The notes: generated by a model not told the origin, from the letters alone. Positions 15,719-25,358 are shown, counted from the first letter of the stretch. The stretch is 64,000 bases of DNA from Paenibacillus sp. Soil750 (GCF_001428045.1 NZ_LMSD01000042.1:62001-126000), one strand, 5' to 3'. Translations and numbers: made by a program.

Positions 15719-17932
15719 TTAGGTGTCCCGATATTGGCCAGGTGTCATTCCTGTCAGCTTTCGAAAAGTCCGAATAAAACCCGTAGAATTAGCATAATTG
15801 AGTCTCTCCGCAACTTCTGAAATCTTCATATCCGTCTCTTTCAACCATTTTTTCGCCATGTTAACCCGATAGTTGGTTAAATAATCAATAAAAGTAACAC
15901 CGATCTCTTTCTTAAAAACACGACTGACATAAACAGGATGATATTTGAGCTGCGCAGCACACGATTCAAGTGAAATATCCTGCTCGAATCCTTCATGAAT
16001 CATTGTAAGCATTTGATGCGCGAGGTTGATATATTGCGAATCTGCCCGTCCTTTGAAGAAGGCGAGTGCTGGCGGCAGCAAATCGGTCTTAAACCAAGAG
16101 GTAATATCTTGTACCGTGTTCAACTTCATAAAAGAATGGAGCACGGATTTCGTATCAATTAAGCCTTCCAATTTACCGCCTTGCTGCTGGACTAAGCCAT
16201 GAATCTCAGTAATCAGTTCAATCATCACAAATTGAAAATCGTTAAACCGGATCTCTCTTTCCATGATCAACGCAACGTATTTATCAAAATGTTCAAACGT
16301 AGATGTTGAATCACCTGTTTTTAATGCGTTTACAAAATAATCTTCCAAATAATTCAGCGAAGCTGCGAGATGTTTACTGTTCTCATGAACCGTTTCAATA
16401 TCATCATAATGAATGATGATATCACTCCCCAGACGAATCCTTCGCTTCAGCGCTTCCAAAGCCTCTGCATGTGCATTCATGGCATCCGTGTATCGGGAAA
16501 ATACGCGACTGATACCGATGCTCACTTTCAGCTGAAGCAGCTCGTGAACCTTTGATTTAATTTCCTCAGCTGCCTGGTGAAAACTTAATTGCAGTTCCTG
16601 TAGATCTTCGACATCTCCAGTAAGCAGGGATACCTGAGACTGATCCAGTAATAATGAACCAAGCAAACGGTTAGCTGGCAAAAGCTCACTGACGATGTTA
16701 TGGATAGCAAATAACAGCAATTCCTTATCGCTTTCCATGTATCTCGTATCCTGAAGGGAATCGATCTGCAGCGCAATCACACCCATGGGCTTCCCTTTTT
16801 CCGCGAAGCCGTAGGTTTCACACTTAAAAGCAAATTCGCTCTCCGTCACCTGTCCCATGAACAGTTTCAACAGGAAGAACTCTTTCATCTGTCCCGTTTG
16901 ACCTTGAAGCTGCTGTTGAAACTGCTTCCGTGTCCGGAATAACGCATTAAATCTATCCTCGATATAAGCAAACTCATCTTTCCTGCGAGACTCTGTCGTT
17001 TCGCCGCCGAACTGTTCCATCGTCTGAAATAAACGTCGGATCGGAGAATACATCCGTCTGCTCACGTAGAATGCGGCAGATGCAATCACAAGGAAGACGA
17101 TCAAGCAGACATTAATTGTAACGAGTGCAATCTTCTTGGATTCCATCGTCACTTGATCAATGGAAACGACGGAAGCATAAATCCAACTATTGGACGATAC
17201 TCTGTAATTCACAGCAGTATTTTTGCCTTCATAATAGCCGTTAGCATCTGTTACTTTTTTCAAAGGCTCCAGGATCGAATCGGAAATGTAATCTGCCCCC
17301 GCGTTACTTAAGAATGGGATGTGCTCACGGTTCAGTACATAGATGTCTCCCAATTGCTTCGTTTGGGCTAACCCTTTTTCCAATTCCGTCTTCGACATTT
17401 CTATGATCAGTAATGCCTTCGGAGCTGCCGACGGAGCAATCATTGGGAGCTTTACAATCATCCGAATCCCATATTCGTCTGCTAACCAGAATAAATTTTT
17501 GGGATTTTTTGCGTAATCTTGCAAACGGTTTTTATCGGAATAATCCGCCGTACGGGTGAATCCTAAATTGCTGATCATCCAGTCCTTTTCCAGGTTAATG
17601 AGGTGGGTGTCAGCTACGCCCGATAAAGAGTGCAAGTTATATAAACCCTTGGCAAGGCTTGTAATCGTTTGGAAATCATCCTGTGTCAACGCATTGTAGA
17701 GGTTGTCTGTTACAAGCGGTGAATTTAAATATTGCACGGCACCCATTTCTACATTTTTCAATACTTGCTCAATTCTCATCTGGTTCTGCAGCAAAATTTG
17801 GGAATTGCTTTCTTTAACCTTTTTCTCTATATCTTGGGAGGAAATATGATAAGAAATCATTCCGATTGTCGTGACTGGAATGGCAACCAGCAACATAGCG
17901 AATAGGATCATGCGATATAAATAGGTGGGCAA
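15719..17932 (-). CDS. Membrane-anchored AraC-family regulator with extracellular sensor
   Basis: The 737-aa protein has an N-terminal helix (about 5-25), an extracellular sensor of the dCache type up to about 260, a second helix (about 270-292), a HAMP-like stretch, a cytoplasmic middle region with a GGDEF-like degenerate fold, and two C-terminal helix-turn-helices: ISLESCAAQLKYHPVYVSRVF and ISEVAERLNYANSTGFIRTF, ending in GMTPGQYR. This layout is common in Paenibacillus carbohydrate loci, where the regulator lies beside the ABC importer it controls. The start is a TTG with GAGG seven bases upstream. It probably senses the saccharide handled by this cluster; the ligand is unknown. Confidence 0.92.
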   Translation of the reverse strand: MPTYLYRMILFAMLLVAIPVTTIGMISYHISSQDIEKKVKESNSQILLQNQMRIEQVLKNVEMGAVQYLNSPLVTDNLYNALTQDDFQTITSLAKGLYNLHSLSGVADTHLINLEKDWMISNLGFTRTADYSDKNRLQDYAKNPKNLFWLADEYGIRMIVKLPMIAPSAAPKALLIIEMSKTELEKGLAQTKQLGDIYVLNREHIPFLSNAGADYISDSILEPLKKVTDANGYYEGKNTAVNYRVSSNSWIYASVVSIDQVTMESKKIALVTINVCLIVFLVIASAAFYVSRRMYSPIRRLFQTMEQFGGETTESRRKDEFAYIEDRFNALFRTRKQFQQQLQGQTGQMKEFFLLKLFMGQVTESEFAFKCETYGFAEKGKPMGVIALQIDSLQDTRYMESDKELLLFAIHNIVSELLPANRLLGSLLLDQSQVSLLTGDVEDLQELQLSFHQAAEEIKSKVHELLQLKVSIGISRVFSRYTDAMNAHAEALEALKRRIRLGSDIIIHYDDIETVHENSKHLAASLNYLEDYFVNALKTGDSTSTFEHFDKYVALIMEREIRFNDFQFVMIELITEIHGLVQQQGGKLEGLIDTKSVLHSFMKLNTVQDITSWFKTDLLPPALAFFKGRADSQYINLAHQMLTMIHEGFEQDISLESCAAQLKYHPVYVSRVFKKEIGVTFIDYLTNYRVNMAKKWLKETDMKISEVAERLNYANSTGFIRTFRKLTGMTPGQYRDT

Positions 17933-17974
17933 TGTTATTCCTCACTTCTGTTTACTTTCGTTTCAATGACCCTT

Positions 17975-18004
17975 ATTATATCAAAACCAGCCGTCCGGTG
18001 TGAA
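17975..18004 (-). promoter_or_regulatory. Candidate promoter for the AraC-type gene
   Basis: TTCACA (17999-18004) and a perfect TATAAT (17975-17980) are 18 bases apart on the minus strand. The -35 box lies in the loop of the terminator that ends the upstream genes, so terminator and promoter share the same DNA. Confidence 0.5.
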
Positions 18005-18017
18005 TGTGCGGACGGCT
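17983..18017 (-). terminator. Terminator after the enolase-superfamily gene
   Basis: AGCCGTCCG (17989-17997) pairs with CGGACGGCT (18009-18017). The minus strand reads GG then TTTT directly after the stem. It lies 11 bases past the stop of the enolase-superfamily gene and separates the catabolic/transport unit from the AraC regulator unit. Confidence 0.8.
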
Positions 18018-18027
18018 GCTTGCATGC

Positions 18028-19197
18028 TTACTTCTTGGTTTGCGAGGTACGGTCCTGAAGTTGATGAACGGATACGTTCCCCCAGCTTAGATCGTCCACG
18101 CGGTATTTGTTGATTTGATCCCAGTCTAGCTCCATACCTAGACCGGGCAAGTCACGTCCCGGAACAAGAAGATATCCGTTCTCGTATTGAACTGGACTTT
18201 TAACAATATCGCCAATATACAATTCAGGTCCAGTCGGATCTGATGTATAGTTCAAATTCACAAGCGAGCTTCCCAGATGTGCCATAGCCGCTGTACCTAC
18301 AGACAGCTCCTGCGTTGTACCAATCAAGCACGATTTCCCGGCGACTTCCGCAGCAGCAGCTGCTTTCCTAGCAGCAGTAATTCCACCGATAAAAATAGGT
18401 GATATGTTAAAAATATCGACCGAATCGTGCTTAATCATTTCGGACTGCTGACGGAAGCTCCATACATGCTCACTTACTGGGTATTCCGTGTTCATTCGGT
18501 AATGATGAAGTCCCTCGAAATCATTCTGAACGGCTGGGCTCTCCACCATCTGGAAATCATATTGCGACAATCGTTTCGTGGCCTTCAACGCCGATTTCCA
18601 GTCCAATAAATGGCTGAAGTCCAGCGATTTAATCGTCACTTTCGATCCAAATTCCTGCTTTACGCCAGCCAAAAATGCTTCATCGGCATCTAAGTTTTTT
18701 CCAACATAGAGTCGGAATGTATCAAAGCCTTTACTCAGTCTCTCGCGGACAATCGCCAGATTTTCTTCTACCTCTTCCATAAAGCGATGTCTGAAAATCG
18801 GATAGCAGACTTTAATTTTCTCTTTGATTCTTCCGCCAATAAATTCAGCTACGGAAATTCCCAGCGATTTCGCGCAAAGATCGTGTAAAGCCGCATCAAT
18901 CCCGTTTCGGATAAAGTTACCCTTTTCATAATAAAACATCGTTTCTGGAAAATTGCTGAGCAGCTCCTTATTGAGCAGTGAAATATCAAATGGGCTCTGG
19001 CCTAATAGAATGGACTTGAGCACCACAGCCATGTCCTGAATGTCTAATGAATAATGAGGAAGATGAGAGAAGTCCGACATTTCACCAATACCTGTTAATC
19101 CGTTATCCGCATCAATCTCCACGATGACATGCTTGCAGACAAACCCTGTATTACGCGGCATTGCGATAACCGTAAGTCTAAGATCTGAAATTTTCAT
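18028..19197 (-). CDS. Mandelate racemase/enolase-superfamily dehydratase
   Basis: The 389-aa protein has the capping N-terminal domain (MKISDLRLTVIAM, then FIRNGIDAALHDLCAKSLG) and a TIM barrel with metal ligands visible as KSLDFSHLL (Asp), MVESPA (Glu) and YPVSEHVW (Glu), followed by HDSVDIFNISPIFIGGI. This places it among acid-sugar dehydratases such as glucarate, galactarate or galactonate dehydratase. Start: the ATG at 19197 overlaps the upstream stop as ATGA, so it is preferred over the ATG at 19215. With the next two enzymes it could form an oxidative hexuronate route to 2-oxoglutarate. The exact sugar acid cannot be assigned. Confidence 0.85.
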   Translation of the reverse strand: MKISDLRLTVIAMPRNTGFVCKHVIVEIDADNGLTGIGEMSDFSHLPHYSLDIQDMAVVLKSILLGQSPFDISLLNKELLSNFPETMFYYEKGNFIRNGIDAALHDLCAKSLGISVAEFIGGRIKEKIKVCYPIFRHRFMEEVEENLAIVRERLSKGFDTFRLYVGKNLDADEAFLAGVKQEFGSKVTIKSLDFSHLLDWKSALKATKRLSQYDFQMVESPAVQNDFEGLHHYRMNTEYPVSEHVWSFRQQSEMIKHDSVDIFNISPIFIGGITAARKAAAAAEVAGKSCLIGTTQELSVGTAAMAHLGSSLVNLNYTSDPTGPELYIGDIVKSPVQYENGYLLVPGRDLPGLGMELDWDQINKYRVDDLSWGNVSVHQLQDRTSQTKK

Positions 19198-20105
19198 GTT
19201 GTTAGCAGCCCCCATTCGTTTAGTAGATTCGTTACTTCCTTCTTATCCGCTTCATTCAAAGGATCTACAGGTTCGCGCGTGACGCCGGCACGAAGTCCCA
19301 ATTGTTCCATCGCTTCCTTCACAGCGACTACATTGTTACCGGCATTATATTTGGCACGCAAGTTCTCGAAAGGCAGAACATCTTCCCACAGACTCCATAC
19401 AGTAGGCCAATCTTGATCGCGTAATGCTTGCAGCATCCCTTGCGAGATACTGGGATTTACATTGATTAAGCCCGACGTAAATCCTTTTGCCCCTGCATTG
19501 TAGAAGTAAGGTGCCCACTTTTCAGCTGTCCCGCAGATCCAGGCGATGTTGTATTCTGCGCTGATTTTGCGCACCGTTTCGGTAAAACGCGGAAGATCGT
19601 TGATCGCATACTTCACACCCACGCATTTATCCAACGGTGCTAAGCTAAACAAGATATCGTCCGAAACATGAGCATCTTTCAAATAAAGGATGGACGGAAT
19701 ATCCAAGCTTTCAATCACATTACGGTAATAGGACACCGCACCAGGCGTCGTGATGTAAGGATGAATGGGCTGATGGATCATCACACAGTCCGCACCAACC
19801 TGCTGAGCATGCTTCCCAAGCTCTACGGCGGTTTCAACGGAATATCCGATACCAGCCATAACAATGGCACGATGATTTACGATTTCGACGACCCGTTTGG
19901 TCACGTCCTTCGCTTCATCCAGCGTTAACGCATAGAATTCGCCCGTATTTCCGCAGGGCACAATCACTTCGGTACCATTTGCCAGCAAGAACTCGATATT
20001 CGCTTCCAGTCCTTCCCAGTCAATTCGGCGCGTCTCTTCATCAAAAGGTGTAATATTGATAGCTGAAATCGTTTCCAGCCTTTTACTGAATGCAGCATAA
20101 TCCAT
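19194..20105 (-). CDS. DapA-superfamily lyase, likely 5-dehydro-4-deoxyglucarate dehydratase type
   Basis: The 303-aa class I aldolase-like protein has ISAINITPFDEETRRIDW at the start, GNTGEFYALTLDEA (about 52-65), and the Schiff-base lysine in GVKYAIND (about 165). The canonical DapA YNxP motif is replaced by LYLKDAHVSDD, as seen in sugar-acid members rather than true dihydrodipicolinate synthases. Paired with an acid-sugar dehydratase and an aldehyde dehydrogenase, conversion of 5-keto-4-deoxyglucarate to 2-oxoglutarate semialdehyde is the likeliest reaction. A 2-keto-3-deoxy-acid aldolase is the alternative. It is coupled to the next gene by a 4-base overlap. Confidence 0.82.
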   Translation of the reverse strand: MDYAAFSKRLETISAINITPFDEETRRIDWEGLEANIEFLLANGTEVIVPCGNTGEFYALTLDEAKDVTKRVVEIVNHRAIVMAGIGYSVETAVELGKHAQQVGADCVMIHQPIHPYITTPGAVSYYRNVIESLDIPSILYLKDAHVSDDILFSLAPLDKCVGVKYAINDLPRFTETVRKISAEYNIAWICGTAEKWAPYFYNAGAKGFTSGLINVNPSISQGMLQALRDQDWPTVWSLWEDVLPFENLRAKYNAGNNVVAVKEAMEQLGLRAGVTREPVDPLNEADKKEVTNLLNEWGLLTT

Positions 20106-20138
20106 CTGGATTCACTTCCTTTCGTTTCACTCCAATGA

Positions 20139-21605
20139 CTATGGTGTAACCACGACGGTTTTGACTTGTGTGAAAAACTCGATTGCTGCTCTTCCCTGTT
20201 CACGAGAATAGGAGCTGGATAGCTTCATACCGCCAAATGGAGCCTGGGGTTCCACACCAGCAGTTTCACCGTTCACCTTGATCAAGCCAGCTTCGATGCG
20301 ATTCACAAAGTGATGAACATGCTTTTGATTTTGTGTAAAAATAGCAGCTGCTAATCCGTAACGAACGCTATTAGCCAGATCGATCGCATGATCAAGATGA
20401 TCGGCCTCGTTAATCACTAAGACCGGACCGAAAATTTCCTCTTGTGCGAGCGTGGATTGCGGGTCGACACGATCTAGAATCGTAGGTTCGATATAGTACC
20501 CTTTAGCAAATTCGCCCTCCGTCTTCGCTTTACCACCAGCAAGCACTTGGGCTCCTTCTTGGATACCGATTTGGATAAATGCCAGAATCGACTCGTATTG
20601 ACGTTTGGACACAACAGGTCCAAGATAACAGTCATTTTCCTGCGGATTGGACAATTTAATGCCGTTCGCGCGTTCGATCAACATGGAAGTCAATTGTTCT
20701 TTCACAGACTTCTCGACGATAACACGGCTAGTCGCCGTACACTTCTGACCAGCAGAACGCATGGCAGCACTAATGATGACATCAGCCGCTTTCTCCAGAT
20801 CGGCGTCCGCAAGCACAATGGTCGCGTTCTTTCCGCCCATCTCCAATTGATACTTCGCATGACGGGAAGATGCGGCTTGCGAAACTTGCTTGCCGACAGC
20901 ATCTGAGCCCGTGAATGAGATTCCCGTCACATCGGGATGATCTAGAATACGTTGTCCAACAACGGAGCCTGAGCCGCTAACAAGATTAACAACGCCTTGC
21001 GGCAAGCCGCTCTCTTCCAAGAGCTGCATGAGCTTGGATGCCGTAATGGTAGAATGCTCTGCAGGCTTCCAAACAACGGTATTACCAAATATTATGGCAG
21101 GCGCCATCTTCCATACAGGAATGGCGACAGGAAAATTCCAAGGTGTGATCAGACCTACGACGCCAAGCGGTACCCGCGTCGTGTATAAGTGGGATACACC
21201 GTCCGTGGAGGGCAATACCTCGCCAATGCTGCGTAGTCCCTCACCTGCGTAATACCGGAACAGTACGACAGCACGATTGACTTCACCTCTTGCCTCGCCG
21301 ATCGGTTTTCCCATCTCAGCAGTAAGAAGTTGTGCCAATTCCTCGAGATGATCCTCAATCTTCTGTGCGGCTTTAAACAAACAAGCTGCTCTTTGCGTAC
21401 CTGACAAGCTAGACCATGTTGGAAGCGCTTGCTTAGCACTTGCAACGGCTAAGTCCACGTCTTCCTTGCTCAATTGGAGGCTGCGTCCTACTAATAACTC
21501 CGTATTTAGGGGGCTGTAATGATCCTTAGATGGGCGGCTGCCGGGTTCTACCCAGCAGCCATTGATATAAGCGGTTTTATCGATGACATTTACATTTGTA
21601 AGCAT
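20139..21605 (-). CDS. Aldehyde dehydrogenase, probably 2-oxoglutarate semialdehyde type
   Basis: The 488-aa NAD(P)-dependent enzyme has the full ALDH signature: GLITPWNFPVAIPVWKMAPA (about 152-171), the NAD loop ISFTGSDAVGKQV, the general base in QLEMGGKNA (about 260) and the nucleophile in GQKCTATSR (Cys about 295). GQKCTATSR is characteristic of the group that includes B. subtilis YcbD. Beside a KdgD-like and an enolase-superfamily dehydratase, oxidation of 2,5-dioxopentanoate to 2-oxoglutarate is the expected last step. Other semialdehydes remain possible. Confidence 0.88.
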   Translation of the reverse strand: MLTNVNVIDKTAYINGCWVEPGSRPSKDHYSPLNTELLVGRSLQLSKEDVDLAVASAKQALPTWSSLSGTQRAACLFKAAQKIEDHLEELAQLLTAEMGKPIGEARGEVNRAVVLFRYYAGEGLRSIGEVLPSTDGVSHLYTTRVPLGVVGLITPWNFPVAIPVWKMAPAIIFGNTVVWKPAEHSTITASKLMQLLEESGLPQGVVNLVSGSGSVVGQRILDHPDVTGISFTGSDAVGKQVSQAASSRHAKYQLEMGGKNATIVLADADLEKAADVIISAAMRSAGQKCTATSRVIVEKSVKEQLTSMLIERANGIKLSNPQENDCYLGPVVSKRQYESILAFIQIGIQEGAQVLAGGKAKTEGEFAKGYYIEPTILDRVDPQSTLAQEEIFGPVLVINEADHLDHAIDLANSVRYGLAAAIFTQNQKHVHHFVNRIEAGLIKVNGETAGVEPQAPFGGMKLSSSYSREQGRAAIEFFTQVKTVVVTP

Positions 21606-21646
21606 GTACTCACTCCGTCTCTCAGACTCTATATTTATGGATCACT

Positions 21647-23164
21647 CTATTTTTTCTGCTTAGCGTATTCTGCCGTGTACTCAGCAATGACCTTCTCGCC
21701 GCCTGCTTTCATCCATTTATCAAGTTCAGCCTGCCAGCCAGCGTCGTCGATTTTACCCATAATGTATTTGGTTTGAGCATCACGAATCATGTTATCGAGC
21801 TCAACGCCCTTTTCAGCGTAGGTCTTCGAATTAAATGTCAGGGCCACATTCGGAACGACACTTTTCAGATTATCCTGAGCGATCTTCGAACCTTTTGCCT
21901 GTAGATCATTTTGCTTCAACGGAAGTCCTTTTCCTGCTGTTTCGAATGACGGCAAGCTATCACGGTACGGTTTAACTTCAAGGTTGAACAGTGTCAAATC
22001 TTTAATTTGACCCTTGCCATCCTCTGTTTTGGTAAAGTGCTTGCCTTCAACCCCTCTTGTCAGAAGCGTTGACATTTCAGCATCTAGCAGCTTATCGAAG
22101 AAGCCTAACAGGCGCTTCAGTTCCGCTTCGGTCTTCACGCTCGATTTAGGAAAAAGGAAGAAACCGTTGTTTCCAGACTCAGCCGGAACTTTAAGTCCAG
22201 ATGGACCTTCAAATGGTACGACATCTACTACTGCGCTTGGCGTTGATTTCGAAACGTTATCAAAAGAAAGTGCAGCAGCTGTTGCTACCGTGTTAACACG
22301 AATACCAACTTTACCAGCATTCCATTTATTATCGGAATCCGCTGTTTGCACGATGGAGAAATCCTGGTTAATTAATTTCTCAGCATACAAACGTTTCAAT
22401 AACTTCAAGGAGTCCATATACGGCTTCGTCATAAATTCAGCTACGATTTTACCATTTTCAACCCCCCATTTATTAGGCGCCCCATTCGGAACAGATAGAC
22501 GAGTTAAAAAGCTGCTGCTAAGCACTGGATCGTTATAGTTTTTATCCAAGAAGAAGCCGTACGTATCCGCTTGGCCATTCTTATCAGGATCTTTTTCTGC
22601 CACTGTTTTGGCCATGTTGTACCAATCGTCTAGTGTAACTGGAGGCTTTAAGCCGAGCCCACTAAACCAGTCTTTACGGTAGATGATACCTGCACGTCCT
22701 ATGTCACGGTATAACGGCAGCCCATATAGCTTGCCATCCACTTTAATGTTGTCGTAATACATCGGACTAAGCTCCGATAAATTTTTGTAATCCTTCAATA
22801 ATGGGCCAATTCCCCAGAACAAGCCGGACTGGATGGCATTTAGGGTCGAAGCGTTAGCTTTCACTTTAAAAGCTTTCGGCATTTCGCTAGAAGCAATCAT
22901 GATGTTCTTCTTGTCTTCAAAAGCAGCATCTGGAATCCATTGAATATCGATTTTGGCATTCGTATATTTCTCTATCGCCAGCTCAATGTCGCTGCCCTTC
23001 TTAGGCGCTTCTCCTACCTGCGGCGTAGCAATGGTTACCTCTAGTGGTGTGTTATCCACCGTTTTTTCTTCTTTCTTCGGATCTGTGCTGTTTCCACAAG
23101 CTGCAAGTGTACCAGTTGTCAACGCGATGGAGCAAAGTAAAGCCATATACCTTTTTTTCATCAT
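21647..23164 (-). CDS. Extracellular sugar-binding lipoprotein of an ABC importer
   Basis: The 505-aa protein starts MMKKRYMALLCSIALTTG and has the lipobox LAACGNS, then a charged linker. It is a large LplA-type family 1 binding protein of the kind that accompanies lplB/ytcP permeases, with FKVKANASTLNAIQSGLFW and a C-terminal YIMGKIDDAGWQAELDKWM segment typical of this group. Start: a GGAGGGG site lies five bases before the ATG at 23164; an open frame extends 14 codons further without a site. It follows both permease genes, so transcription order is permease-permease-binding protein-enzymes. No ATPase is encoded; a shared MsmK-type ATPase elsewhere is expected. Confidence 0.9.
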   Translation of the reverse strand: MMKKRYMALLCSIALTTGTLAACGNSTDPKKEEKTVDNTPLEVTIATPQVGEAPKKGSDIELAIEKYTNAKIDIQWIPDAAFEDKKNIMIASSEMPKAFKVKANASTLNAIQSGLFWGIGPLLKDYKNLSELSPMYYDNIKVDGKLYGLPLYRDIGRAGIIYRKDWFSGLGLKPPVTLDDWYNMAKTVAEKDPDKNGQADTYGFFLDKNYNDPVLSSSFLTRLSVPNGAPNKWGVENGKIVAEFMTKPYMDSLKLLKRLYAEKLINQDFSIVQTADSDNKWNAGKVGIRVNTVATAAALSFDNVSKSTPSAVVDVVPFEGPSGLKVPAESGNNGFFLFPKSSVKTEAELKRLLGFFDKLLDAEMSTLLTRGVEGKHFTKTEDGKGQIKDLTLFNLEVKPYRDSLPSFETAGKGLPLKQNDLQAKGSKIAQDNLKSVVPNVALTFNSKTYAEKGVELDNMIRDAQTKYIMGKIDDAGWQAELDKWMKAGGEKVIAEYTAEYAKQKK

Positions 23165-23223
23165 TCTTACCCCTCCATGATTATGAATAATATGGTACAT
23201 ATGCAAAGATGAACCACAATAGG

Positions 23224-24105
23224 TTATCCCTTTACCGAACCTAATAAAACGCCTTTCGCAAAATGCTTCTGTAAGAATGGGTAGACGAGAACAATGGGTA
23301 TTGTCGCAACCACAATTGAAGCCATCCGAATCGTTTGTGGCAAATAATCTGTCGGATCGGACTGCGAGGTCGAATCGCCAATTTTATCTTGAGACATGAG
23401 CACAATTTGCCTAAGCACAACCTGTACGGGCCATTTCTCAGAATCGTTGATATAAATAACAGCATGGAAGAACGTATTCCAATGTCCCACTGCGTAAAAC
23501 ATTCCGAAAGTCGCCATAGCTGGCATGGACAAGGGTAGCACGATTCTGAATAAAGTCCCGATATCGTTGCAGCCATCAATTCTCGCAGCATCTTCCAATC
23601 CATCTGGAATTTGCTGAAAAAAGTTTTTTAGGACGATTAAGTTAAATGCACTAATGGCTGTTGGAATCATAAGAGACCAATACGAATTAATCAGGCCAAC
23701 CGATTTGACGACGAAGTAGGTCGGGATCATACCGCCACTGAAAAGCATCGTAATCAGGATTAGTAACATGAAGGTTTTACGCCCACGCAACGTGGCTCGA
23801 GCCAATGGATAGGCTGTAAACGAAGTGAGTATAAGATTGATCAATGTTCCTAAAACGGTTACATAAATCGATACTCCGATGCTTCTAATCATGGTGTCCG
23901 TTGAAAAAATGTATTTATACGCACTAAGCGTAAATTTAGTAGGTATCAAAAGCAATCCACCTTTGACAACCTCTGAAGGGGCTGCAAAAGATACCGAAAC
24001 AATATAGACAAACGGTATAATCGTGATCAAGGAAACAAGTGTTAATAACGCATAGTTAACCCAATCGAATACTTTATTGCTTAATGTCTTATCATTCGTT
24101 GGCAT
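23224..24105 (-). CDS. Carbohydrate ABC permease, YtcP/LplC type
   Basis: The 293-aa protein has six transmembrane helices and the EAA loop DGLEDAARIDGCNDIGTLFRI (Asp form), plus the N-terminal YALLTLVSLITIIPFVYIVSVS and GGLLLIPTKFTLSAYKYIF region typical of LplC proteins. Start: AGGAGGTGGAG precedes the ATG at 24105; an open frame runs back into the previous gene. It forms a heterodimer with the adjacent LplB-type permease. Confidence 0.92.
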   Translation of the reverse strand: MPTNDKTLSNKVFDWVNYALLTLVSLITIIPFVYIVSVSFAAPSEVVKGGLLLIPTKFTLSAYKYIFSTDTMIRSIGVSIYVTVLGTLINLILTSFTAYPLARATLRGRKTFMLLILITMLFSGGMIPTYFVVKSVGLINSYWSLMIPTAISAFNLIVLKNFFQQIPDGLEDAARIDGCNDIGTLFRIVLPLSMPAMATFGMFYAVGHWNTFFHAVIYINDSEKWPVQVVLRQIVLMSQDKIGDSTSQSDPTDYLPQTIRMASIVVATIPIVLVYPFLQKHFAKGVLLGSVKG

Positions 24106-24121
24106 TGTATATCTCCACCTC

Positions 24122-25081
24122 CTAGTAAACGCCTTCTTCGCCAAACTTCTTCGCTAGCTTGTTCGCACCGAGGACAAGTATCAGCCCCACTAACGATTTG
24201 AACAAACCAACTGCAGTACTATAACTATATTGCGCCTGTGTCAAACCCTTCATATACACATAGGTATCGAACACTTCGCCCACTTCACGGTTCATCGAGT
24301 TCAACATCAGGAAGATATGTTCAAAGCCTGTATCCAAGAAACTTCCCAATCGTAGAATAAACAGAATCACAATCGTACTTCGGATCGCAGGTATCGTTAT
24401 ATGCCAGAGTTGGCGCCAGCGACCAGCCCCATCCATCCGAGCAGCTTCATACAATTGCAAGTCAACGCCAGACAAAGCAGCTAAGAAGATAATCGTCCCC
24501 CAACCAGCCTCTTTCCATATCGATTGCGCAATAATCATGGGTCTAAACCATTCTTCACTTAGCATAAATGGGATTTTCTCAAACCCGAATTGTGCTAGCA
24601 ATTCATTAACGACGCCACCCTCAGTCGTAAATAACACATAAAATATACCTACAGCAACTACCCAAGAAATGAAATGCGGCAAATAGAGCAATGTTTGGAC
24701 GATTCGTTTGAACATCTCTCTTCGTGCTTCATTAATCATAAGAGCTAATAGGATCGGAAGCGGAAAAAAGAAGACTAAATTATAGATGGCTAACAACAAA
24801 GTATTTCGAAACAGTGACCAGAATTGGGGCTCCATAAAAAATCGTTCAAAATGTTTAAAGCCAACCCATGGACTGTTTATAAATCCGGTAAAAGGCTTGT
24901 AGTCCTGAAACGCCATGACCAGACCAAGCATCGGAACATATTTGAATACGACAAAATATAAGATCCCGGGAAACAAAAGTAGATACATCCATCGATCTCT
25001 TAAGAGATCTCGCACTAGCTGTGATCGTTTAAATGAGCTTAATCGAGCTCTTTGCATTTGTGCTTCCAAGGGTTGCGGCAC
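24122..25081 (-). CDS. Carbohydrate ABC permease, LplB type
   Basis: The 319-aa permease shows YLLLFPGILYFVVFKYVPMLG and GLVMAFQDYKPFTGF, LplB hallmarks, and an EAA loop with YEAARMDGAGRWRQLWHITIPAI. Start: a strong AGGAGG site lies seven bases before a GTG at 25081 (product starting VPQPLEAQMQ). The longer frame to 25126 has no site. It is the first gene of the sugar operon; upstream DNA to 25296 contains its promoter but no clear consensus boxes that I would defend. Confidence 0.9.
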   Translation of the reverse strand: MPQPLEAQMQRARLSSFKRSQLVRDLLRDRWMYLLLFPGILYFVVFKYVPMLGLVMAFQDYKPFTGFINSPWVGFKHFERFFMEPQFWSLFRNTLLLAIYNLVFFFPLPILLALMINEARREMFKRIVQTLLYLPHFISWVVAVGIFYVLFTTEGGVVNELLAQFGFEKIPFMLSEEWFRPMIIAQSIWKEAGWGTIIFLAALSGVDLQLYEAARMDGAGRWRQLWHITIPAIRSTIVILFILRLGSFLDTGFEHIFLMLNSMNREVGEVFDTYVYMKGLTQAQYSYSTAVGLFKSLVGLILVLGANKLAKKFGEEGVY

Positions 25082-25296
25082 TCGACTTCCTCCTGACTGG
25101 TATGTGTTTGGCTTCCCTCGTATCATAAGTTATGAAATGAATATCAGGCTATCGTACTCATTTAACTTCTTTTTCTCAACCTTGAAAACCCTTACATGAC
25201 GGGCGTTTAGCGGATGTGCAACCTTCAAGTAATCATTCTTTGCTGTCATCGTAATGATTTAGCTATTAGCTTCATTCCGTTGTATCGCACAAAAAT

Positions 25297-25328
25297 GCCC
25301 AGTAAATTAACTATCTAATTTACTGGGC
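25297..25328 (-). terminator. Terminator of the amino-acid ABC/C-N hydrolase operon
   Basis: A perfect 13-bp stem (GCCCAGTAAATTA, 25297-25309, with 25316-25328) has a 6-base loop and runs into ATTTTTG on the minus strand. It lies 30 bases after the YhcH-family stop. Confidence 0.9.
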
Positions 25329-25358
25329 TTCGTTATGAACTTTTCCGTTACTATAGCA

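Noticed and set aside
25183..25196. cre-like sequence before the sugar ABC operon
   Set aside because: It fits at most positions (TGTAAGGGTTTTCA on the minus strand) but the central CG, essential for CcpA sites, is GG.
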